Shown here one piece after another: positions 1 to 5,811 of a DNA stretch of 12,936 nucleotides. The DNA comes from Candidatus Izemoplasma sp. (GTDB lineage Bacteria > Bacillota_I > Bacilli_A > Izemoplasmatales > Izemoplasmataceae). Made by a program: the position numbers and the translations under genes. Each line of letters opens with the position of its first letter. Within the stretch, counting starts at the first letter, position 1. The stretch is taken from the NCBI GenBank assembly GCA_007123975.1, contig SLFZ01000080.1, positions 1-12,936 on the forward strand, written 5' to 3'. The notes under the pieces are model-generated. The model had not been told where the DNA came from, made no database searches, and saw nothing but the letters and a program-made list of their open reading frames with translations.

Positions 1-227
1 CTCCAAGACACCACCGCCTCGCGGTACGCGTGACCGGGTCGTGCGTAGCCAAACGCGCCGTGGGCTACGCGTTTCATTAACGCCGCTTTAATGGCAGGTG
101 CGGTTTCATAATCGGAATCGGCGACGGAAAAAGCGAGCACATCGTCCCGCTTTGCCTTGGCGTGTGCGCCTTGCCATTTTGCGGAGTCTGTCTCTTTTCG
201 TTCTAAAGTCGTAAACCATTTGTTCAT
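1..227 (-). CDS. MalY/PatB-type PLP-dependent aminotransferase, N-terminal fragment
   Basis: Only the first 75 codons are in the window; the gene runs off the left edge. The start is ATG at 227-225, preceded by GGAGG at 233-237 with a 5-nt gap. The protein opens MNKWFTTLERKETDSAKWQG and continues with a DDVLAFSVADSDYETAPAI segment and a GAFGYARPGHAYREAV segment. These match the N-terminal layout of the MalY/PatB branch of fold-type I PLP enzymes: an R-K-x-T-x-S-x-K-W opening, a V-A-D-x-D-[FY] box, then a G-x-F-G-Y segment. Members are cystathionine beta-lyases, and E. coli MalY also represses the maltose regulon. The lysine that binds PLP is outside the window, so activity cannot be checked. 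It has its own promoter (258-286) and lies beyond the operon terminator, so it is probably functionally separate from the glucan genes. The family call is fairly firm; the reaction is not. Confidence 0.8.
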   Translation of the reverse strand, partial: MNKWFTTLERKETDSAKWQGAHAKAKRDDVLAFSVADSDYETAPAIKAALMKRVAHGAFGYARPGHAYREAVVSW

Positions 228-257
228 GCAATCCTCCACGTTGTGTCGTTCACCCTC

Positions 258-286
258 ATTATAGTGAGCATGGTAACGAAACGCAA
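258..286 (-). promoter_or_regulatory. Sigma-A-type promoter for the aminotransferase gene
   Basis: On the minus strand a perfect TATAAT -10 box lies at 263-258. A weak -35 candidate, TTGCGT, lies at 286-281, with a spacer of exactly 17 bp. The start codon is about 30 nt downstream of the -10 box, leaving a short leader that carries GGAGG at 233-237. The promoter follows directly after the operon terminator, which fits a new transcription unit. The -35 box matches only the TTG half of the consensus, so strength or activator dependence is uncertain. Confidence 0.65.
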
Positions 287-317
287 CCTTCGATGGCGTC
301 AAACATCGTCCTTGCCA

Positions 318-349
318 TTAAAATAAAAAGGCGCGGTCGATAGCGCCTT
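318..349 (-). terminator. Rho-independent terminator of the glucan operon
   Basis: Read on the minus strand, AAGGCGC (349-343) pairs with GCGCCTT (334-328) around an 8-nt loop. The stem is followed by a T-rich tract, TTTATTTTAA. The 7-bp GC-rich stem starts 44 nt after the stop codon of the last operon gene. It lies upstream of the aminotransferase promoter, so it separates the two transcription units. Confidence 0.85.
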
Positions 350-365
350 GTGTTGATGGTGCCTA

Positions 366-379
366 AGAAAGCGTTTTAC
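366..379. promoter_or_regulatory. cre-like / LacI-family operator-like site
   Basis: The plus-strand sequence AGAAAGCGTTTTAC agrees with the Bacillus CcpA cre consensus TGWAARCGYTWNCW at 11 of 14 positions, including the whole central AARCGYT core. It lies between the last operon stop codon (394) and the terminator, about 80 bp upstream of the aminotransferase -35 box. It could bind CcpA or the operon's own LacI-type regulator, which recognises the same general class of CG-centred sites. A single near-match in an unremarkable position can arise by chance, so this is tentative. Confidence 0.3.
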
Positions 380-393
380 CTTGCGATGGAGCG

Positions 394-1095
394 TCACTGA
401 TAGACTTTGATGTCTCGAATCACAAAATCTTGCGGGAAGCATTCCATGTCTACTTCGCCGCCCAAAGTGCCACCGATGGCAAGGTTGATGATGAGATAAA
501 ACGGCTGATCAAAAGGCCATCCTTGATGGGTTGCGTCGCGACCGTTTTCACCGCGCTCGTAGGTGGTGACGGTTTTCCCGTCGACCGCATAGGTAATGCG
601 GTTTTTCTCCCACGTGAGCGCGTACGTGTGAAAATCGCTAACCATGCCGTCGATGGTGACGGTGCGGTCGTATTGCTCTTTTAGGCGGTGGTTGTATTTC
701 TCCGTGTGCAAACATGTGTAGAGTTTGTTCGGTTCGTTGCCAACGTGCTCCATGATGTCAATTTCGCCGCTTTTTGGCCAACGGCCATGGCGGCTTTCTT
801 CTGGCATCATCCAAAGCGCCGGCCATGTGCCTTTGCCCGATGGAACCTTAGCAACAATCTCGATGCGTCCATATTGGAAACTGAACTTTCCTTTGGTGTT
901 AATGCGCGCGCTTCGAATCGTCTTGCCTTGCCGAGTTGCGCGGATGATAAGTCCGTTATCAAATAGGATGTTTTCGGGGTCGTTTACGTAGTGTTGTTTT
1001 TCGTTGTTATGCCATTTCTCGCCGACATCGACGTTCCACAAGGTCGAGTCAAGGCCGGTCATTTTCGTAAAATCGATGTGTTTGATTAACTTCAT
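394..1095 (-). CDS. Cytoplasmic GH16 endo-beta-glucanase (laminarinase-like)
   Basis: A 233-residue protein consisting almost entirely of one glycoside hydrolase family 16 catalytic domain. The GH16 signature ExDxxE is intact in GEIDIMEHVG: E111 is the predicted nucleophile, D113 the helper and E116 the acid/base. The flanking block WPALWMMPEE and the C-terminal WPFDQPFYLIINLAIGG segment are typical of the bacterial beta-1,3(4)-glucanase/laminarinase branch. There is no signal peptide or membrane segment: the protein starts MKLIKHIDFTKM and goes straight into the fold, so it should act in the cytoplasm on imported oligosaccharides. ATG at 1095 overlaps the lacI-family stop as ATGA, and AAGGAG at 1101-1106 lies 5 nt upstream, inside the regulator gene. 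It is last in the operon. It is clearly paralogous to the lipoprotein GH16 at 2113-3771. Family confidence is high; beta-1,3 rather than mixed-linkage specificity is inferred. Confidence 0.92.
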   Translation of the reverse strand: MKLIKHIDFTKMTGLDSTLWNVDVGEKWHNNEKQHYVNDPENILFDNGLIIRATRQGKTIRSARINTKGKFSFQYGRIEIVAKVPSGKGTWPALWMMPEESRHGRWPKSGEIDIMEHVGNEPNKLYTCLHTEKYNHRLKEQYDRTVTIDGMVSDFHTYALTWEKNRITYAVDGKTVTTYERGENGRDATHQGWPFDQPFYLIINLAIGGTLGGEVDMECFPQDFVIRDIKVYQ

Positions 1096-2126
1096 AGAAA
1101 CTCCTTATTGGGTTTTAGCACGCGTGTGGTATCCCCATTGATTAAGTAAGTGTCGACGGTGACGGTTTCGCCGTTCAAATCAATCTCAGGCCCATCGATC
1201 ATCTGCAGCATCTTGCGGGCCGCGATTTCGCCCATCCTACGGGCGTCTTGGCGAATTGTCGTTAGCCGGGGTGTGACTAGCTGGCCGAGGTCGATGCCGT
1301 CAAAGCCGACGATGGAAAAATCGTCCGGAACGCGTTTGTCGGCTTCATGTATGGCTTGCATCGCACCGATGGCCTGCATGTCTGAGGCGCAAAAGACGGC
1401 GGTCGGTGGGTCGGCGAGTTCGAGGATTTTTTTCATCGCACGGTACCCATCTTCTTTTGAGAAGAACTTCCCTGAGACGATGTACTCATCGCGGACGGGC
1501 AAGCCGAGTTTGCGCATCGTTTTTTGGAAGGCTTCCAGTCGAGTTCCGCCGATAAACGTTGATCTATCGCCGTGTATGTGGGCGATTTTTTCGTGACCCA
1601 AATCTTTTAAGAAACGCACGCCTTGTTGAATGCCTTGGTCGTTGTTGGAGGTAATGGTTACGGCCGTGTTCACCAAGTAATCGATGATGACGACGGGGAT
1701 TGACGATTGGTAGAGTTCCTTCATCTCGTCGGTGTTGAAGTCCTCGCAAAGGACGAGGATGCCTTCAACTTGCTTGCGTTTGGAATGCTCAAGGTAGGAG
1801 CCGTTTTGCTTACCCATGCTTTTGGCCAAAAACAAAATGTCGTAGCCGTGTGCCTCTACGGTTCCCTTGAAGCTTTCGAGAATCTTCGCAAAGAGCGGGT
1901 GTTGAAGGCCAAGATTTGTGATTTCTTCAAAGATGATGCCAATCGTGTTGGATCGATGGGTTTTTAACGATCGGGCCGATGAGTTCGGGACGTAGCCCAT
2001 TTCTTCGCAGACTTTTAACACCAATTCTCGTGTGTTCGGTGAAATGTCGGTGTAGTTGTTGAGGACTTTCGATACCGTCGCGACGCTGCACCCAGCACGT
2101 TTGGAAATGTCTTTAATCGTGACCAT
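1092..2126 (-). CDS. LacI-family transcriptional regulator
   Basis: A 344-residue protein with the full LacI/GalR layout. An N-terminal helix-turn-helix spans residues 3-22 (TIKDISKRAGCSVATVSKVL), followed by a hinge-helix region (about 48-56, NSSARSLKT). A periplasmic-binding-protein-like effector domain runs from about 60 to 335, with the usual SIVGFDGIDL and TTIRQDARRMG blocks near the end. I chose ATG at 2126 because GGAGG (2133-2137) sits 6 nt before it and the helix-turn-helix begins at once; an in-frame extension to 2153 would only add nine residues not usual for the family. It overlaps the lipoprotein GH16 gene by 14 nt and the cytoplasmic GH16 gene by ATGA. It probably represses this operon and is relieved by a glucan breakdown product, but the effector and the main operator cannot be read here because the operon promoter is outside the window. 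Confidence 0.93.
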   Translation of the reverse strand: MVTIKDISKRAGCSVATVSKVLNNYTDISPNTRELVLKVCEEMGYVPNSSARSLKTHRSNTIGIIFEEITNLGLQHPLFAKILESFKGTVEAHGYDILFLAKSMGKQNGSYLEHSKRKQVEGILVLCEDFNTDEMKELYQSSIPVVIIDYLVNTAVTITSNNDQGIQQGVRFLKDLGHEKIAHIHGDRSTFIGGTRLEAFQKTMRKLGLPVRDEYIVSGKFFSKEDGYRAMKKILELADPPTAVFCASDMQAIGAMQAIHEADKRVPDDFSIVGFDGIDLGQLVTPRLTTIRQDARRMGEIAARKMLQMIDGPEIDLNGETVTVDTYLINGDTTRVLKPNKEFL

Positions 2127-3771
2127 TGTCTTCCTCCAATCGTTCGAACTCAAAATAGTTTATTTCAAAGCCGCCCACGTTAGCAACCAAGCGGTATGTG
2201 TAGACACCCGCGCGGGCAATGGTAAATGGTTCACTGGTAATGGTCACCCATCCGTCCGTGTTGTCCGGGACGGTGGTTACAGCCAAGGCCCTAGGCGAGA
2301 CGGAACGCAACGCAATCTCACCACCGCTATCGCTTCGTACGCGGTAATGAACGCGATACGTACCTGGGGTGACTACCTGCAGCACATACGACATTTCATC
2401 GCCGTCGCTGATTGAGGTAATGTGTTGCTCGCCCTCTGTGTCATCGGTCGTGACCACCTGCACACCGCGCATGCTGATGAAGTCTTGTGCTTGAATCCGT
2501 TCGGTCACGGTTTGCACGGCGTCTGTCGTTAACAGGATTGAACGAGGTGGACCTGCTTGTCCGGCGAAATCGACGGCTTCAACTGTGATAACGTACTCTC
2601 CACCTGGGTCAAGTCCATCGGCGGTGTAGGCGTTGAGTGTGGTTCTCCCGTGGTAGACATCGTCGACGTAGATGTTGTAGTGTGACACCATCACGTCGTG
2701 TTCGGCGTGGTTCCATTTTAGGCGTATTTGATCGTGGGTGTTCCACATCATGGTCATGCCGCTGACTTGCGAAGGCGGTTCATCAGTCATGCCGGCGTAA
2801 TCTTTTTGGTAAACGCGGACATACTTCACTTCCATGCTCTGTGGGAAAATGCTGTCATCGACGCCTTGGGCGCCACCCCAATCGCCGCCGACGGCAACGT
2901 TTAAAATAAGATGAAAGGGCTGGTCAAACGGCCACGCATCCGTGTTTGACACATGCGGTCTGAAATCAGGATTGTATCCGAAAATGGCAAACTGCTCACC
3001 ATCAATATACAAGCGAATCCGACGCGGTTCCCAAACCATTTCATACAGATGAAACTCGGTTTCCGCTGTTGGCACGGCTTTGCTGTAGCCTATTTGCGTG
3101 CCGAGGCTGTGGTTGAATGCGCCCGTGTGAATGGTGCCATGAATGATGCCCGGGTCATAACCAACGTATTCCATGATGTCGATTTCCCCACTGTATGGCC
3201 AGCCGCCGTAACGCCATTCCGTCGGCAACATCCATATTGCCGGCCAGAGCCCTCTTCCGCTTGGCATGCGGGCCATCACTTGAATGCGGGCGTATTCCCA
3301 GTCGCCGTAGTATTTCGTGACGAGGCGCGCTGAGGTGTATTCGTTGCCTTGAAACGATTCCTTGATGGCTTGAATGTGCAAAACACCGTCTTCGATGAAA
3401 GCGTTGTTAAGGTTTGCTCTCGTGTAATACTGCAGTTCATTGTTTCCCCAGCCGTGACCGCCAACATCGTAAGCCCAGCGATCCGGACTTGGCAATCCAT
3501 CCTCATCAAACTCGTCGCACCAAACCGGTTGCCAGTCGTCGATGTTATCGAGGTAGTCGCAACGCTCTGGAACCAACGACCGCGGATCGTAGGCATCCGT
3601 CGGATCAGGGTCTACCGTTTCCGTTGGATCAGGATCGAGGGTGTCGGTTGGATCGGGTTCGAACGTGTCGGTCGGGTCGGGGGTGGGGTCGGGTTGGTCG
3701 CCGGCGCCGTTACACGCCAAAAGTGTGATTGCGAGGGTCATGGTCAATGCTATTTTAAACAACAACTTCAT
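2113..3771 (-). CDS. Surface lipoprotein GH16 beta-glucanase with Fn3 and CBM6-like domains
   Basis: A 552-residue extracellular enzyme. Residues 1-20 form a lipoprotein signal ending in lipobox L17-L18-A19-C20, so the mature protein should be lipid-anchored. A Pro/Asp/Thr linker (31-62) holds four 8-residue repeats. The GH16 domain spans about 80-325, with GEIDIMEYVG giving E196 (nucleophile), D198 and E201 (acid/base), plus WPAIWMLP and WPFDQPFHLILNVAVGG. A fibronectin type III-like domain follows (about 331-417), then a CBM6-like module (about 422-545) opening ERIQAQDFISMRGVQ and ending GGFEINYFEFE. ATG at 3771 is preferred over the longer frame from 3864: it begins the signal peptide and has GGGAGAG just upstream, across the previous stop. 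The gap to the upstream permease stop is 4 nt. Likely role: first cleavage of beta-1,3-glucan at the cell surface. The exact linkage is inferred. Confidence 0.92.
   Translation of the reverse strand: MKLLFKIALTMTLAITLLACNGAGDQPDPTPDPTDTFEPDPTDTLDPDPTETVDPDPTDAYDPRSLVPERCDYLDNIDDWQPVWCDEFDEDGLPSPDRWAYDVGGHGWGNNELQYYTRANLNNAFIEDGVLHIQAIKESFQGNEYTSARLVTKYYGDWEYARIQVMARMPSGRGLWPAIWMLPTEWRYGGWPYSGEIDIMEYVGYDPGIIHGTIHTGAFNHSLGTQIGYSKAVPTAETEFHLYEMVWEPRRIRLYIDGEQFAIFGYNPDFRPHVSNTDAWPFDQPFHLILNVAVGGDWGGAQGVDDSIFPQSMEVKYVRVYQKDYAGMTDEPPSQVSGMTMMWNTHDQIRLKWNHAEHDVMVSHYNIYVDDVYHGRTTLNAYTADGLDPGGEYVITVEAVDFAGQAGPPRSILLTTDAVQTVTERIQAQDFISMRGVQVVTTDDTEGEQHITSISDGDEMSYVLQVVTPGTYRVHYRVRSDSGGEIALRSVSPRALAVTTVPDNTDGWVTITSEPFTIARAGVYTYRLVANVGGFEINYFEFERLEEDNGHD
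3586..3681 (-). repeat. 24-bp tandem repeat encoding the Pro-Asp-Pro-Thr linker
   Basis: Four consecutive 24-bp units encode PDPTDTFE, PDPTDTLD, PDPTETVD and PDPTDAYD, residues 31-62 of the lipoprotein GH16. The units differ mostly at third positions and at the last two codons. They form an acidic, proline-rich spacer between the lipid anchor and the catalytic domain. In-frame repeats of this kind can change copy number by slippage and so change tether length. Confidence 0.9.
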
Positions 3772-3775
3772 GGTA

Positions 3776-4795
3776 TTACTCTCCCGTGATGCCGGTTTTG
3801 TCGATGCTCTCAACGAAGTGGCGTTGTGTGAAGAAATACAGGACCAAAAGTGGCAAAATGGCAAGGATGTTGCCCGCCATTTTTGAGGATTGAATCAGCT
3901 CGCGTGCGGGGCTTCCCTCAGGGAAGGCGGTCGCATACTGCGTAAAGAACTGTTCGACCCGCAATGGTAAGGTCATCAGCATCCAATCGTCAAAAGCACG
4001 ATTGGGATTGTACCCGAGGAAAATCCCGCTCAAGTACGTCTCATTATAGTACCACACAAAACTGAAAAGGAACACAATAATTATCGCGGGGACGGCCAGT
4101 GGCACGGCGATTTTCGTGAAAACTTGAAGCGGGCTCGCACCATCGAGCTGTGCCGACTCTTCCAAACTTTTGGGGATCATTCGGAAGAACGAGTAGAAGA
4201 TTAAGATGTAGATGGCGCCGTTGAGACCCTGGCCGAGAATGGCCGGGTAGATAAACGCACGCAAACTTCCGATGAGGCCATAATCCGCAAACAAACGGAA
4301 CGTCGGAATCATCGTGATTTGTGGTGGTACGATAAAGGTTAAGATCATCAACACCATCAAGGTGCGTTTAAACGGAAAGCGGAACTTTGCGAATCCATAG
4401 CCGATGAGCGCGCTTGAGAAGGTCGCCGCAAGCGCCGGGAAGAAGGCCAAGTATAAGGCATCGCGGAGTGCGCGAGGGTAGTAAATTGTCTCCCATACCA
4501 GACGATAGTTCTCCCAGTTTAATGAGCTTGGAATCCAACGCACCGAGACGCTGACAATGTCCGACATCGTCATGAAACTCGTGATAACCATGTAAAAGAC
4601 AGGGTAGAGGTATACATAACCAAGGCTGATGAGCAACACGTGAATCACAAGCTTGTAGACGAAGCCATCGGTCATCTTCATGCCAAACAAGAAATGCTTC
4701 ACATCTTCTGCCGATGTCGTCTTAAAGAAGTTCTTGACAGCGTGATAGATTTTTTGCGGTAATCCGCGGAGGCGTGTCCATAGTTTCTTCATCAT
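3776..4795 (-). CDS. Carbohydrate ABC transporter permease, MalG type (second pair)
   Basis: A 339-residue inner-membrane permease with the binding-protein-dependent transport fold. Predicted membrane segments include about 48-72, 114-134, 145-165, 180-202, 234-252 and 308-323. The EAA loop that contacts the ATPase is LEESAQLDGASPLQVFTKI (211-229). The C-terminus FFTQRHFVESIDKTGITGE is typical of MalG-type partners. I start at ATG 4795, which overlaps the previous stop as ATGA and has GGAGG 5 nt upstream; a longer frame from 4870 would only add a frame-shifted copy of the upstream gene's 3' end. An in-frame Met at 4792 is a possible alternative. About 47 mostly basic residues precede the first membrane segment, more than in the other MalG-type protein here. 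It pairs with the gene at 4792-5811. Confidence 0.92.
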   Translation of the reverse strand: MMKKLWTRLRGLPQKIYHAVKNFFKTTSAEDVKHFLFGMKMTDGFVYKLVIHVLLISLGYVYLYPVFYMVITSFMTMSDIVSVSVRWIPSSLNWENYRLVWETIYYPRALRDALYLAFFPALAATFSSALIGYGFAKFRFPFKRTLMVLMILTFIVPPQITMIPTFRLFADYGLIGSLRAFIYPAILGQGLNGAIYILIFYSFFRMIPKSLEESAQLDGASPLQVFTKIAVPLAVPAIIIVFLFSFVWYYNETYLSGIFLGYNPNRAFDDWMLMTLPLRVEQFFTQYATAFPEGSPARELIQSSKMAGNILAILPLLVLYFFTQRHFVESIDKTGITGE

Positions 4796-5811
4796 TTCAG
4801 CCTCCCCCTCAGCGACACAATGCCAACGAATATGCCGATGATAATTGCCATGACCAAGAAATAGACCCAAGCGAGGGTGGCGCTGTAACCATAACCGGTG
4901 GTCAAATCAGCCGTGGCCTGCCCGAGCATGCGATCACGAATGTAGATGACGACGTTGTTCAAACTGAACACGCTCATCGACACGACCGTATAAATGATTG
5001 ATACGACAATTAGTGGCATGAGGGATGGCAAGGTAATTTTCCAGAAAGTCTCCCACGGGCTTGCGCCATCGATCTGTGCGGCTTCGTAAATGGACTTGTC
5101 GATTTTCTGCAATCCGGCAAGCAAGATTAAAATCTGTATTCCAGCAAACCATAGCACGAGCAAAATCTGCTCAAAGAGCGCTTGCAATGGATTGGCTAAA
5201 AAGGTGCCGATGTTGTTGATGACCAAATCGATGAAGGTGTAGTCGGATATCGACGGAAGCGTCGTTGCGCCTTGGTTCATCAGTTCGGCGATGACCGGTC
5301 CCGATGCGATGATGACAGGCAGGAAAAACACCGTTCGCCACAGCCCTCGTAGCGCGACGTTCTGGTTGATCAGCATGGCGATAATGAGCGCGAAAACAAT
5401 GGTGACAGGAACGTTTAGTATGAGTTCTAAAGTGTAACTCAGCAAAATTTCGACGAAGTATGGATCTTGTAAGAACGCGGCTTGGTAGTTGCCGATGCCG
5501 ACGAATTCAAGACGCAATGCACCACCGACATCGAAGAACACGTTGTGGAAGCTGAGGTACAAGGTGTTAAAGACCGGGTAGAGCGCAAACACCAAGTACC
5601 CGACGATCCACAACATAATAAACATGATGCCGACCACGCTCTCACGGCGTCGGTTTGTGATGGCGATGCGCAGTTTACCAAAAAACAAGATATCGGTATG
5701 CGTCGAACGGATAATCGGGTTGTGCGTTAGACGGTGCATGACTTTATCTCTGATGGGCAACACTTTTTGGCGGTAAAACTCACCAAAGCGTTCGAGGTGT
5801 TTTTTTATCAT
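4792..5811 (-). CDS. Sugar ABC transporter permease, MalF type (second pair)
   Basis: A 339-residue permease. The first membrane segment is about 61-82, followed by further segments near 120-147, 158-176, 214-234, 266-285 and 313-333. The EAA motif is YEAAQIDGASPWETFWKITLP (242-262), split by nothing and with the invariant Gly at 249. The 60-residue cytoplasmic N-terminus is rich in Lys, Arg and His and is unusually long compared with the MalF-type protein at 11089-11979. ATG at 5811 overlaps the DUF5696-like gene's stop as ATGA; AGGAGGT at 5817-5823 lies 5 nt upstream, an excellent ribosome site. It should form a heterodimer with the next permease. No binding-protein gene is adjacent to this pair, so it either shares the one at the right edge or uses the membrane-anchored protein just upstream as receptor. 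Confidence 0.92.
   Translation of the reverse strand: MIKKHLERFGEFYRQKVLPIRDKVMHRLTHNPIIRSTHTDILFFGKLRIAITNRRRESVVGIMFIMLWIVGYLVFALYPVFNTLYLSFHNVFFDVGGALRLEFVGIGNYQAAFLQDPYFVEILLSYTLELILNVPVTIVFALIIAMLINQNVALRGLWRTVFFLPVIIASGPVIAELMNQGATTLPSISDYTFIDLVINNIGTFLANPLQALFEQILLVLWFAGIQILILLAGLQKIDKSIYEAAQIDGASPWETFWKITLPSLMPLIVVSIIYTVVSMSVFSLNNVVIYIRDRMLGQATADLTTGYGYSATLAWVYFLVMAIIIGIFVGIVSLRGRLK

Noticed and set aside
3349..3789. Plus-strand open frame rich in Gly, Val and Arg opposite the lipoprotein linker.
   Set aside because: Its composition is the antisense image of the 24-bp repeats; no domain or start signal supports it.
3772..3864. Longer frame for the lipoprotein GH16 starting at 3864.
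   Set aside because: The extra 31 residues lie inside the permease gene and would bury the signal peptide; ATG 3771 has its own ribosome site.
4796..4870. Longer frame for the second MalG-type permease starting at 4870.
   Set aside because: The extra residues are the upstream permease's 3' end read in another frame; ATG 4795 forms an ATGA junction and has GGAGG 5 nt upstream.
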